Source: Amanita rubescens (Eukaryota > Basidiomycota > Agaricomycetes > Agaricales > Amanitaceae). Taken from it: a stretch of DNA of 51,921 bases. The position numbers and the translations under genes are program-made. The notes under the pieces are model-generated. The model was not told the DNA's origin and did not search any database. It saw only the letters and a list, made by a program, of their open reading frames with translations. Where the stretch lies: assembly GCA_015039365.1 (NCBI GenBank), contig WION01000372.1, forward strand, positions 1 to 51,921, given 5' to 3'. Position 1 is the stretch's first letter. Every line of letters starts with the position of its first letter. This document shows positions 10,601 to 21,446 of this stretch, in pieces.

Positions 10601-11083
10601 ATGGACATTATGAATCCCTCGCTACAGCATCAAAGTCAACAACCTGGTTCAACTAGAGAAATGCACAAGGATCACCTTCGAGGTCGGGTTAATCTGTCGG
10701 TGGAAGGGATGATGAAAGTGAGGTATCAATTGAAGCGGATATCATACCTTGCTGTAAACTGGATCCTCCTTCGTATTGCAGACCCGCTTCAGCAGCGTCG
10801 TTTTACCGGCATTCGCCCTCCCGATAACGAGGATACGGAAGTGGGTGTACTTGGCCCGGAGTTTCGCAGCTTCTTCCGGGTCGGTCGTCATCGTTAATGC
10901 AGTTTTCGCAGCTTCTTCCAGGTCGGTCGTCATCGTTGATCCAGTTTTCGCAGCTTCTTCGGGGTCAGTCGTCATCGTTGATGCAGTGGGCGTGCTCTGC
11001 GATCCCCGTCCGAACATCTTCTTCAGGCGATTGGAAAGTCCTTTAGACCCTTTGGCAGTCTGTGGCGGGCGTTGGTCAGCCAT
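7637..11083 (-). CDS. P-loop GTPase (G-domain) protein with a C-terminal array of single-codon micro-exons
   Basis: My model has about 33 exons and encodes roughly 477 aa. The G-domain exons are 10748-11083, 10676-10693, 10449-10621, 10322-10401, 10100-10270, 9850-10048 and 9722-9755; all junctions keep frame and total exactly 337 codons. Exon 1 starts MADQRPPQTAKG, carries a threefold TMTTDPEEAAK repeat, then G1 GRANAGKTTLLKR. G3 is DSPGFEAGG and G4 is TKFDD, so nucleotide binding is likely. After the phase-0 end at 9722 come very small exons: 9668-9673 or 9668-9676, 9611-9613, 9558-9560, 9499-9507, 9447-9449 and 9384-9386. Then follow 17 one-codon exons (8210-9316), another at 8155-8157, a 13-codon exon (8051-8089, VNNVQGLVKTQFN) and the last exon 7637-7936 (FLTITWTAILICLEHSFW… to the stop). 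All are phase 0. The catalytic cycle, location and partner are unknown. The neighbour on the same strand is a kinase. Confidence 0.8.
8158..9386 (-). repeat. 69-bp tandem array: 66-nt near-identical introns plus 3-nt variable micro-exons
   Basis: Seventeen variable triplets lie at 8210-8212 and every 69 bp up to 9314-9316. On the - strand, in transcription order from 9314 down, they read CGA GCA GGA TTT GCA CAA TAT TAT GGA TTT GGA GGA CGA GCA GCA GCA GCA. Each 66-nt spacer begins GTGAGT, has a CTGAC branch motif with its A at position 41 (25 nt before the end), no AG between that A and the end, and finishes CCATCCAG. I find only five substitutions across the 16 complete spacers (8331, 8932, 9031, 9229, 9238), none touching the GTGAGT, the branch motif or the AG. 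A diverged 67-nt intron (9317-9383) precedes the core. A 52-nt intron with a CTAAC branch (8158-8209) follows it. Confidence 0.9.
9387..9721 (-). other. Non-repetitive micro-exon zone upstream of the core array
   Basis: On the - strand, short exons are bracketed by acceptor and donor signals: GATTAT or AAGGATTAT (ending 9668, donor GTGAGA), GAT (9611-9613, CAG before and GTAAGT after), TAT (9558-9560, CAG and GTGAGT), GGGGATGAT (9499-9507, donor GTGAGA) and GAG (9447-9449, TAG and GTAATA). The AAG at 9384-9386 (CTAG and GTGAGC) follows. The implied introns are 45-60 nt and unrelated in sequence to the 66-nt core introns. All exons are multiples of three and in phase 0. The GAT and TAT exons are the clearest; the 9-nt and first exons have weaker acceptors. 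Confidence 0.6.
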
Positions 11084-11307
11084 ATCGATGAGGGGAGGAG
11101 ATAAGAGTTTTCGGGTCCATCCACGAGGCTTCTCGTCACTTCAGTTCAGAACGCTCCTTATGGAAGGCGACCGTTACAGAGTTCTCCCACGTCATCCTTT
11201 GCGAATAGGCCATAGGCTAAAGCACCGCAGAGCCTCATTGTTTCCGTAATATACTCTTTGGATAAGAGCCGTTTATCCCAAGTGGTTCATATCAAGGCGC
11301 CATATAA

Positions 11308-12832
11308 TCACAAAACCATGATCTTTTCCACAATATCCTCCATCGCAGGACGCCTCACCACTTCCTTCACCCAACATTGCTTAATCAACTTCCACGCCCT
11401 ATCACTCAAAGGCGGCTTTTCCAATCGAGGCGGACGCTTCCCCCTTGAAGAGACAAGCTTCACGATTTGAATCTCATTCGCACCCTGGAAAGGTATAGTA
11501 TCGAACTGGATCTATGCAATTTACGCGTTGAGCGTCTAATTCGACCAACGCAGACTTGGCGCACTCTCACCTCGTAATAAAGGCAACCAAAAGCATAAAC
11601 ATCCGATTTTTGCGTTCTTGCGGTCAATTGCCCATCATCGTCTGATTCTGAGACATCTGCTTCCTCTTCATCCCAATTTCCGAGTAACTCAGGCGCCGCA
11701 AAGTTGTAATGTAGCGCTCCAGATTGCGTGACAGTAGCTTCTGAATGTCGAGTTAACCCAAAGTCGGCGATTTGAGCGTGGAAGTCACAGTCCAAAAGAA
11801 CGTTGTCCTGCGATAGATATGTCAGTTATCTAACCAGGCAGGTTGAGGTGGACGTACGCCGCGGAGGTCGCCGTGAACTATGCCTTCTGAGTGGATGTAT
11901 TGGATTCCTTCAGCTACTTCTAAAATCTATAATGATTGAGCTTTTGAATATGAGCAGGTCAAGTGAACTCCGTACAAGTCTTTGGATCTCCAATGTCGAA
12001 CGACCCGTCTTCTTTCTCCACTGAGAAAGAGTACCGTTCTTCATGTACGGCGATACAAGGAACATGCGAGAAGCTGATTCATCTTCACAGATCCCAAGAA
12101 ATGGCAGAACGCGCTCATGATTTAAAGATCGCCACATCAACGCTTCTCGACAGAAATCCTATCAAACAGCAATTGGTATATCCGTTCAAGATTAGTAAGC
12201 AAAACGGCTTACATCGTCATGACGAGTTTTATATAACAATTTCAGCGCAACGGCAGCTCCCTTGAGTTCTCCCTTGAAAACGAATCCAAATCCTCCGCGA
12301 CCTACATAATCATAATCAACCTTGGCGTTAATCCCTTTGACGAACAAAGAGCTTGGTGTGACAGGCGTCTTTGTTATCATTTTCAGCATCAGTCGCCTGG
12401 CTCGGCGGTTCGCATCCGGTACTTCGGAACATGACAAATGGCCACTGCATAGCAGACGGAGCATAAAATCGAGCAAAAGCTCAGTGTCGGATTCACTAGT
12501 GAGTTGTAAAGCAACGTTGGCATAGTTCTTCGTTGTCAAGAGTGAGCGTGCAAGGTCGATTGTCGCTATATTGACGACAGAGCCGATAGGTGATCCTGGC
12601 TTATCAAGTTTAGCGAAAAAAAGTAGATGCTGTTCAACTTGCTTATTTTATACCTTTTCCCCTCGTAAAATGGTGAGCAGCGATGAAAGTGGAGAAGCAT
12701 ATACCTTCAAAAGTAAGATTAAGTTTATATTCGATCTCGGTCGTACTTTGATTTACCTTCGTATTGACATCTCCCGTCTGTATGCTCTTGTCAACTTTAT
12801 TTGCTACAGCGTCCTTGAGTCTGATTAGTCTA
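11308..12832 (-). CDS. TKL-type protein kinase (agaricomycete expansion)
   Basis: Exons on - give a complete kinase domain. The glycine loop is VGRGGFGFVFKGEL and the ATP-binding lysine is in AAVALKLLYK (about 12220-12300). A hydrophobic core exon reads LMWRSLNHERVLPFLGICED (about 12070-12140). The catalytic loop is IVHGDLRG-DNVLL, split by an intron near 11860, with DFG in QIADFGLTRH (about 11750-11785). The activation segment ends APELL, and SDVYAFGCLYYE precedes the last exon ending RPAMEDIVEKIMVL with TGA at 11308. HGDLRG in place of HRDLK is usual for these fungal TKL kinases. About 120 residues precede the kinase domain (LARSLLTTKNYANVALQL…), with no convincing ATG of their own. They splice in phase to the Sey1-like exons upstream, so this may be the C-terminal half of one fusion gene starting at 14094. 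Activity is likely, since all key residues are present. Confidence 0.8.
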
Positions 12833-12879
12833 GCTGATCAGGGAATATAGTGGTATGACGTACCCCTTGAGATCCAGGG

Positions 12880-14094
12880 TCAAACTGGAGCCCGTTTATT
12901 TCGTGACGATCCTTCAAAAAAGTTTGGGAGGACGCTAGTTTTCGATCACGAACTATTGGGGGCACTTCAACACGGCGAAAACTCTCAATCAGGCCACTGA
13001 CGACCGAAAGATCGATATTTTCATATTCGGTGTTCAGCTGCAGCTAAATCACGTTTAAGTGAAAAATGTTACAAATAGTATGGTACCATCTCACCCAGAG
13101 ACGCTCCATACACAATCCGAGTTTATCGATCGCGATTTTCTTTTGATACCTGGGCTTGAAAGCGTAATCCAAGCAATCTTTATCAAGGAATCGCGCCTTT
13201 AACCTAGAGACCTCGGCCCCCGCCCATTCACGCATGCTCAAATATGGAGCAATAACGAACGAGACGTCAAAGTAATCATATAATCGGTGATCTGCTGGTT
13301 TGCTCTGTTCTGCCCATACTCGCTCGAGGTCTGCGATAAGCATGGTTTGGATCTGGGATATGGATAAAGAATGAGTTGGAATTGGTGTGACGACGAAGAG
13401 AAGAAGCGTTTGATCGATGCTGGCATCCAAACTACGTGAGTCGGGTTTCGAACACAAAGAACTGATAACGTACACCCTTGGGGTCATCTTCGAAAAGAGG
13501 CCAATGGCAACTTCAAAGATGGGTTTAATCAAGTGTATCGGAAGCCCATGGCGGATGTTTGTAACATGAAAGATGAGGACGTCGGAGAAGATGATGGAGA
13601 GCAAGGCGCATTTGCGGACCACTGAGTACTACGTTGGTGAGTCCCTACGGCCCATTTCAAATGAACACTGATGCTTACCGACATCTTGCTGTCCCTATTC
13701 TTGACGTTCAAAATTATCGCATTATTTGCCCCACACAACCATACACCTGCGCAAGTGCCAGCTTTCAGAGATATATTCGCCTCATATATGCATATGCTTA
13801 TACTTTCGTTGTCATCCGTATTTTGGAAGTCTGTGCCGAAAACTAGGTTGAGAAAGGCATCTAGTAGGACACTAGTTAGTTCGTTCAGCCATGCGTCTTC
13901 TAAAGATCTGACATACTTTTGTAATCGAAGGTCGATCCAAAGGCGGTGACAACCTTATGTCCGTCATTCAAGCTCCATCGTTTAATCTTTGCATCAAGGT
14001 TTCGCCTATGGGAATAAGCTATAGGGAAGGAATAAATAATAATAGGGACGAACTGGAGCTCTCCTTGCTGATTGATGAGTTTGATGGCGGGCAT
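12880..14094 (-). CDS. Sey1/RHD3 (atlastin-like) GTPase-derived region with a degenerate P-loop
   Basis: The start ATG at 14094 sits in good context (CCACCATG) and begins MPAIKLINQQGELQF. The order of segments follows the N-terminal GTPase of Sey1/RHD3: a KRWSLNDGHKVVTAFGS strand, LNLVFGTDF, a QTTKGIWM-equivalent TGTCAGVWL, then SVVRKCALLSIIFSDVLIFH, IKPIFEVAIGLFSK, LLLFVVTPIP, LERVWAEQSKPADHRLYDYF and DYAFKPRYQKKI. The segment LQLNTEYENIDLSVVSGLIE resembles the Sey1 NKDLDLPTQQELL region. The Walker A that should read GSQSTGKST reads GSTFDYKNA across an intron with a CTAAC branch site. The lysine is kept but the GK and S/T are lost, and the G3 DxxG is not visible. No C-terminal stalk or membrane hairpins are seen. 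The end at about 12880 continues in phase to the kinase exons. Genuine Sey1 fuses ER membranes; this copy is probably a pseudo-GTPase domain. Confidence 0.6.
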
Positions 14095-14279
14095 GGTGGG
14101 ACACAAAAGGGGAAAGGCATCACGATCGTGAGCGTGCAGGCGAATCAATAAAGGAAGGAACCCTAATACGACCGTGGGAAGCGTATAGACAGTACCACCG
14201 GAGAACGCCGAATATTTTAAATAAAAGACTCGCGTCGTCAATCGCCCTTGAGCGCAAATCCTCGTAAAGTGAGTATTCG

Positions 14280-15010
14280 AAACTTCTTCGGGTTACATGA
14301 CGAGTGTTGTTTTCAACCCATTGGCACCTCTTAGTCGACTCGTCCCCACTTTAACTCGTGTGGGTCGCTGACATGAATGACTTTCTGACTTTTTACGCTT
14401 TTGCCTCTTTTTTTTCGTTCCTTTTTTTTCTGACTCTTGATTCATAGGCTGGACTACTACTACGCATCTTCTCAATTATGTTCAATTCCCGGTGATGGAT
14501 TCGTTGCTGCGTGACTAATGTCTCGAGTGCTATGACCGCCACGTCACCAATACCGAAAATCATCTGGCCAGTAAACGTACTTAAGACTAGGTGACCATGA
14601 AGAGTCGATTCCCGGCAAGTAATGGCCGGGTGGTCGAATGCCGACGTTGGAAGCCTAAAATGAAAATCCTATGGTCAGGTTCTGCGCTTAAAAGGGGCAA
14701 ACATCCGCGGGTGCAGTCGTGGCCGCTGCAAGGAAGTTGTTTGCGCTAGCGAACAGCTTTGCTGGACGCCTGTTTTCGATGATTGCAGTAAACGACGACA
14801 CCTCTGCCATGTGCGGACATTCGGCTGGACGCTAATTCAGCTTACAATGGATTGTGCCTCAGTTTCCCGGGATATCGTGTATGTTCTATTAGTATATTTT
14901 ACCGATGCCACCTGCTAATTTCGCCATCCGCATAGAACAACTTGGCGCCATTATCAAAGTCATTCTGCGGCTGCGTAGTTTGAATATCTTCACCAAGTTC
15001 CGGTAACAAA
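14280..15010 (-). pseudogene. Decayed HsbA-like locus, direct copy of 25290-26120
   Basis: Three segments align by eye in the same order with the intact locus. 14280-14510 matches 25290-25500 (downstream flank), 14640-14830 matches 25690-25850 (third exon region), and 14870-15010 matches 25970-26110 (intron and second exon). Frames are interrupted throughout, and no 5' exon with the MVKFTIAP start is found upstream, where similarity fades after 15010. It is a remnant of a duplication rather than a functional gene. Confidence 0.65.
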
Positions 15011-15328
15011 GATTCGGTGTACTACTACAATTTTGTAATTTTGAAGCGACGATGTCGCGGTTCCAACGTGTCAATATAACGATTCCTTGCCCATTTCACT
15101 GGTAGTCGCACCGTGGGGAAGCGCAGAGACAGTACCAGCGTAGAATGCCAAACCGCCCTGAACCTGTCAAAAAATTGAAACTGACAGTCGTTCCCGCAGC
15201 ATTGAGCCAAGATGTTTAATTTCAACGAAGTAACTCTTTGACCAATCATTCATACATAAAGCGGTAGACACCGAGGAAGTTACAAGTCCGCAGGGAGTAG
15301 AATTACATTCAACAACTAAAAATTAAAA

Positions 15329-16715
15329 TCACATCGAGAGATCTTTTACCTGCTCTTCCAACCACGTCCACAACTTTTCTCCCAACTCTGGATCCCGTGA
15401 CGCTGGTGTCGATTCTCCAAGGCGCGCCCATGGGTATAGATACTTGGATCGTCACATGATTAGCCCGGATCATAAGAAGAATCAGTTGAACGTACTTTTC
15501 CATTATAATTAACCGCTTCTGGCATCGTCCCCGCATAGAGCTGTGTCAGCGCGCCATAGCTAACGTCGTAACATAAAGCGTTCTGCGAAAGCATCACAAA
15601 CATTCTTGGTCGAGAACAAGGAATATGCCCGTACCGTTAAAATCTTCTCCAATAATGAAAGATGGCGTTGAAGATCCGATTTGAGGTTCCCTGCACAGAG
15701 ATTAAGATGGAAGCAACTGAAGGGACAATAACTTGTTACTTACCTGGATTCAAGGATGTCGATACAATTCCCCGGTTGTAATATCGCTTGGCGAACTCGT
15801 TGGCTACAACCACATTGGCCTGTTGAAACATCGAGTCCATATGTAACTTGGCAATGCAGGGAATCCTTGACTGACCATTTTGCTTTGGAAATAAAGATTC
15901 CATGAGCCTGATCCTTGTCGAGCTGGACTGTCCTTCAACGTATCAAAGTTGATGGTTGAGACTAATTCGTGTGCACCGGACGATATGTTGACGACTCTGG
16001 AATGTCCGTCTGGCGAGTTTTTCGCGGCTTGTTCCAGGACGGGAAGAAGTAGCTTCGTGAAGTAAAAATGGCCTGAAAACAGATACTTCAGCTACTGGCT
16101 TTGTCTCGAAACATCATTAACCATACCTAAGACGTTTACTCCGAATTGTAGATCATATCCTTGAGCACTCAGGAGCTCGGTGGGGCACGCCATTACACCA
16201 CTGTGTAAAATTAGAGCCTTCCACTGGCCAAGGAAATCATCAAGCTTACCCGCTGTTAAATAGCACGTTTAATTCCTTTTCTTGGCTGTAAAAGATAAAT
16301 GGTAAGAACGTCAATCAAAATTTCTTCAAGTGACTTGAACCCACCTCATGAAGATTTCAGCGGCAGCCTTGACAGAACGAAGGTCCGCCAAGTCAAGCGG
16401 TAAGAAAATACCCTCATTACCCGTCGCCTGCCTTAACTCCGCTATGGCTTCACGCGCCTTTGATTCGTTTCGACACGCGAAATATAACTTGGCGTTACGA
16501 GCCAACAACGCCTAGAAACCACGTCATCGTCTGAGGGCTGCAGAAATTGAACGATTGAATATACCCACCTTTGCAGTCTCTTTGCCTATACCCGTATTTG
16601 CACCCGTCACAATTATCACTTTCCCAGAGAGATCTGGTATGTCGTCCACCGCAAACAATGGCGCGGGAGGGAAGGATTGAGTGAAAAGTTGAGTGAAAGT
16701 CGAGATGAGCCTCAT
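15329..16715 (-). CDS. Short-chain dehydrogenase/reductase (retinol dehydrogenase-like SDR)
   Basis: Multi-exon gene on -. It starts at ATG 16715 ([15 protein letters not shown]) and reads [20 protein letters not shown] with the Rossmann TGxxxGIG motif. The next exon is [20 protein letters not shown]…[11 protein letters not shown], giving the cofactor-adenine Asp-Leu-Ala. It continues [13 protein letters not shown] (NNAG position altered to NSG), VVNISSGAH with the catalytic Ser strand, [20 protein letters not shown] with the Tyr-X3-Lys pair, and STSLNPG. The end is [14 protein letters not shown] with TGA at 15329. Length is about 330 aa, normal for the light-dependent protochlorophyllide reductase/retinol dehydrogenase group. 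It likely reduces or oxidises a small carbonyl/alcohol using NAD(P); the substrate cannot be read from the sequence. It lies between two blocks duplicated elsewhere in the window but is itself single-copy here. Confidence 0.85.
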
Positions 16716-16789
16716 AACGTGTATTCTTTTCGGTGGAAAGGAGTGAGATTGATTCAAACCATGTTCACCAAGCGGTATTTGAGGCTTGG

Positions 16790-17880
16790 GACGTAAGCCG
16801 ATGAAACCGCTCGAACGTCCAGCTAGCCACCCGCGGATCCCCCTGCCGAGGTAATTGCGTCAATTCGGATACATGACTGTTATTTCGCGTTCTGTTATTT
16901 TCCGCACGCATACGTCAGGAGGCTTGCCGATGAATATCATTGCGGCCTGCAGTGAGACGTAAGCGTATATTGCAGCTGGAGATTGGTAAACAATACCTTC
17001 GCTTTACTATGTCAACAGTGTATTTCCCGCTTACGCGTCCGATGAGGCCGAAACTGAACTGGGTGTCATATTCGCTGAGTTTTGGGCGCCGGAGTTTCAA
17101 AAAATATTTTAGTGCTTGGCCGTCATCTGGCACACCTACACAAGGAACCGTATATCTAAGCACGGCAGTCACAAGAGGTTGCAAGGGATTTCACGTGTAA
17201 AGACATGCTCATATTCGCTCGGTGGAGGTGATTCCAATGATCCCGGCCCGCATGTCCGCACGTACCGGGGTCCTCTCCCAATGCGATCGCAAACGGCACC
17301 CCAGCATCAGACTGCCGACGCTTGGATAAAAAGTCCATCTGTGTGGGCGATGAGATTTGTAAATATAAACCGAATGGTGATCACCTACCTGAACGCTTGC
17401 ACCTAGGCTCACTACACTCCTTCAGCAGCTAACACAACGCCATTATGCCTTTCACTCTTTCAGGCCACACCAGTGCGAATATGCTTTGCCCAAAAATACA
17501 CGGTAATTGCGGCGCCTTTGTCTGTTTGAGAGGATTCGCCAGTTGCGGCCTAACAAAAGTTTGTCGTATAGACTGCCAAAATACGGTTGTAGTAAACTAG
17601 ATCGCGAGCTAATGACAAGTTAAAGACAATGTCAGGACAGGGCGCGAGATATTTGCAGCAAACTCACTCTATTCTTGATCCGATAAGAAAGAGAATTACT
17701 TCGACCTGGCCAATTGCACTGGACATTTCAGCAAGCGAGGAATCGGTCAACAGCCGTGCCCAGAGTCATTTTCAGAACCAGATCGCGGTGAGTGGAACGG
17801 TATATGTTTTGACATATTTGGATCCAACAATTAAGGAGCGGTGGACGCGACGCGTGTCACGGCTTCGGAAAAGTTAAAGT
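16790..17880. repeat. Segmental duplication block, copy 1 (partner at 23830-25080)
   Basis: Long collinear similarity to 23830-25080 in the same orientation, for example GATACATGACTG, CATACGTCAGG, GTGAGACGTAAGC, TTGCAAGGGATTTCACGTG and AGAGGATTCGCCAGTTGCGG in both. On - it holds short coding-looking pieces: MDFLSKRRQSDAGVPFAIAL at 17338 downward, and a frame at 16915-17184 reading FGLIGRVSGKYTVDIVKRR. They suggest an unrecognised gene now broken by indels relative to the partner copy. Confidence 0.65.
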
Positions 17881-18128
17881 ACAAAATTTAAAAGCCCAGA
17901 GGGTTACCTCACGTGGCCGGATCTGGTGATTTGATCAGGTCATAAAGACATGTCCGGGGAAGAGGACTCGTATTGAAAACTACATAACAAAGGGTAGTGT
18001 TTTTGGCATATAGACAAGAGATCGTGGTAGACTCGTTTATGTTAGAATCCGAAGAAAAGGAGACTAAAATACACAAACTCTTCAGAAGTACAAATATACA
18101 AGTAGCGGGCGAACCGAAAAAATATCAC

Positions 18129-21100
18129 CTAGTTCTGTTTCGCCAGACGTTGAACAACAGGAAGGAGAATGGTACCAAAAGGCTGAAGATCAGAGTCAGA
18201 ATCGAAGAAGCCATAAGGATCATCTTTCGAAACATCAGCAGCTTCCTTGGGAAAGAATAACAGCTTCATAAGCTGGACATCTGTTTCTTGCCCATATTCG
18301 AGGATGTAACTCAAGCGCGGAGCGGACGACCCATAGCCGACAGGCTGCGATCCCCCATTTGCCTTCAAAAGCTGGCCAAGTTTAAACTGTCCACTGGGTG
18401 TTGAATCGTAGGTTGCTAGTAGCATATGGGTCAGAAAGATGATATTAACATTAGTTATGCGTTGAACGCAGCTACTCACTTTGGTCGAACACACCAAAGT
18501 TAATGTGGTCAAAGGACAAGACTGCCATGTACAAGTCGCATGTCGTGTTGTTGGTGACCCTCAAGCCGTAGTAATCTGAGAGTGTGTCCTCCTTCTCGAT
18601 GACAACATCGATGACACCGTCGCGATAGAGATTCGGCATGATATTGATAGGGGTATCAAAAGGGTCGTCGACGTCGCCTGATAATTCTAGTCTCGTGAAT
18701 TCGATTTGGATCTTCTCCAGATCAGAATTCGGTGCTGACACCCCATTGAAGCAATTGTAAAACCGGAAGAATACGGCAGCATCCAACACCGCGCCGTAGA
18801 CATCGGTAGCAGAAGATGGGTCGAGTTTATGATAAGTACGTGTCAGCTCGTATCGCGTGACGACAGGCTCCAATATATTGAAAACCAGTTTATTATTGTC
18901 CACGGTAATCCACTTTGCAAGTTTATCCTTGGGAAGATTCTCCAGCATGGCTGAAGATCCTGCAGCGCGAAGATAGTGCACGATGAGAGTCAGATTGCAA
19001 GCAAAAGGTTGAAGAAACATACCCCGAGCAGCAATCTTACACAATAGCGACGCGCCAGCTTCTTTCACCTTTTCAGCCTCGCTCCCGAGCATCTTACAGA
19101 CCAACTCGAGGTTGGGATCGGCATCGCTAATCGCTTCAGCTCCTTGGGCTAGAAATGTTAAGGAATGACGCTAACAGCAACCATGGAGCCGAACGTACAA
19201 AATGAAGCCATGAATTGCAGACGCCCGGTGAAGAAAGTGTCGTGAATATCGTTTTTGGCTAACTCAACAGTTATCGCTGCACCGCTTGAATAGTCGAAAA
19301 GGTCCATTTCCAATAGATGCTGAAGCCCATCCGCCCAATCAACGTTATCCTTTTGTCCCCTGCAAAGTATGTGTTCCCACTCTATTTCGGCCCCGCTTTT
19401 CAGAAGCGTTGCTTTCGGTTTATAGTTGCAATGTATGAAAGCGACGGAGGCATGGACCTTCTGGCCTGGCTTGATCTTACGAGCGCCAGCTAAATTGGGC
19501 CACCTGAAAGCTTCCGTTAAACAATCGTATCCATTCGCCACAATGATCTGCATTACCAGGTGTAGTGCGCCTTTTCAGTATAAGACAGCCGCTTGAACGG
19601 AAAAATTTCGAGAAAGCGCCATCCTAGAGTGAGTGATTCCTTGGGTTTACTACCCCGTAGTTTGTCCCAGTTCCATTCGAATTGGGTTGGGTGCAGCTTA
19701 AGACCAGCGATAAGAGCTTCATTTCCCATCCAGAGGACTGGAACGGAGGCATTATTCAGCTCTGCATTGCTCTGGCCACCACCACCACTATGTATGGGCA
19801 AACGTCAGACACAACAATGGGATGATTAGAACTCAGGAACGAACATACATGTCGGAGTGGCACCCTGAAAACCAGACTTCTTTGACGCTGTCATGGTCTC
19901 TATCCCCTTTAGGGTCTTCTGATGGAGGTATGTATGACTCTCCACCAAGTACATACTCGGGCAGAAACTTCACACGGCGCTCATCCAACGCAAGTGCATG
20001 TCGAAAATAACAGATACCGTCATTGAACTCATCCGTCATTCGTAAGCTCTTTCCTCTAATCACGCCGATAGAGGAGACTGTGTCCCTGATAATGCTCGTA
20101 AGGCATAATAGGATTGAGTTTAGAGTTATTTAGACACACCACACCCCAATGAAGTGGACTTTTACATCTGGACGAGAGAACGTTTTCTTGAAACGATCAG
20201 GAAGCTTGTCACCACAGCCCTTGTTCAGATCTGCATACAGTTCGAAGGCACTGACAACAATCTGAAAAACTGAGCACCGACAACAAACGACAAACATACA
20301 ACGGGATCTGTTCTTCGTTGCCTGGCAAGATGAGTCCAACCTGGAGATGTCTCAGAGGTAAGCGCCATCAGGCGTAAGAAAATCTCACTTTGCTGATCAT
20401 TCCCGCAAGCGCTCTGACCTGATATGCGCCTCGGGAAAACCCTTTGCAACGAGAACTTGTCAGCGTGTTCCCTGTTATATTGGGGAATACGCAACATACC
20501 AAAAAGAAAAATTCTATCACCAGGTTTATATTTATCTGATAGCCAGCGGTAACCGGCAAGGATGACTTTCTCAAAGTTCCTAGAAGTGGTATTAAACGAG
20601 TTGTATGATAGCACATAGCTTGACTATACCATGCGATGGCGAGATCGATTTTGTTGCTCACAACCTGTTTCCAGTACCTAAGGGACGTAAACGATGGTCT
20701 TGCGTAGGTGCCAATGCCACTATTGTAGTATGTAAGTTGGGTCTCATCCTTGACAATACGGGCATAGAGCTCGATGACGTTCGTATTCTGTCATGGCATA
20801 GATTTAGTGAAAAAATGCAGAAATTGATAGGAAGATAGGCAACATTTTCTCCGAACTTATTCGAGGTCCCGTCGAAACAAAGGATGAGATTGCGACCGTC
20901 TTTCTTTGCCTTGCAATGCTTGCAAGGGGATAGATCCTTTCCTTTATCGAATTTTATGCGATCCTTCTCTTTATCGTATATGGGATCCTTATCTTTATCG
21001 AGTATGCCATCCCTACAGAAAAGGGCTCCTTGTTTGAGCTCATGCCCGCGAGTGAGGGTCGGATGTGATGACGTACCTAGGAACATAAGGGGATGGGGCC

Positions 21101-21446
21101 CGGGAGCTTATGCCAACTTCTTGGTCGTATATGCGATCCTTATCTTTATCGAGTATGCCATCCCTACAGAAAAGGGCTCCTTGTTTGAGCTCATGCCCGC
21201 GAGTGGGGGTCGGATGTGATGACGTACCTAGGAACATAAGGGGATGGGGACCGGGAGCTTATGCCAACTTCTTGGTCGTATATGTGATCCTTATCTTTAT
21301 GAAGTATGCCATTCCTACAGAGAAAGGCTCCTTGTTTGAGCTGATGCCCGTGAGTGGGTGTCGGATGTGGTGACGTACATAGGAAGATCAAGGGATGGAG
21401 CCCGAGAGCTTACGCCAACTTCTTGGCGTGGTGGGGAAGAAGACAT
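18129..21446 (-). CDS. DUF2235 alpha/beta-hydrolase with fungal C-terminal extension
   Basis: The start is ATG 21446 (MSSSPPRQEVGVSSRAPS). The N-terminus is low-complexity and built from tandem exons ending YDKEKDRIKFDKGKDLS. It then carries a CKHCKAKKDG motif and the DUF2235 core: ILCFDGTSNKFGE, NTNVIELYARIVKDE, YYNSGIGTYAR, the nucleophile elbow GFSRGA (split by an intron at about 20450), and WFSGCHSDIGGGGQSN with the catalytic His/Asp region (about 19800-19870). A C-terminal part of roughly 450 residues follows (LTRTYHKLDPSSATDVYGAV, RVTNNTTCDLYMAVLSFD, LKANGGSQPVGYGSSAPRLS, ending RLAKQN at TAG 18129). Such tails accompany both DUF2235 and caspase-like domains in agarics. The DUF2235 family includes Tle1-type phospholipases; the fungal substrate is unknown. 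The layout suggests an intracellular hydrolase. Confidence 0.8.
20985..21425 (-). repeat. 151-bp tandem repeat: triplicated exon/intron unit of the DUF2235 gene
   Basis: Units start near 21001, 21152 and 21303 with a 151-bp period. On - each contains a 64-nt intron (GTACGTCA…TTCTGTAG) and an 87-nt exon. Full copies encode DGILDKDKDRIYDQEVGISS-RAPSPYVPR or close variants. The exon ends in phase 2 and starts by completing the codon, so adding or removing a unit keeps frame. The first exon (MSSSPPRQEVGVSSRAPSLDLP) and the last, diverged copy are also recognisably related. Confidence 0.85.

Noticed and set aside
20600..21400. Plus-strand frames of 77-111 codons over the 151-bp repeat
   Set aside because: They are shadows of the DUF2235 exons. 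The - strand has matching splice sites, phase continuity and family motifs.
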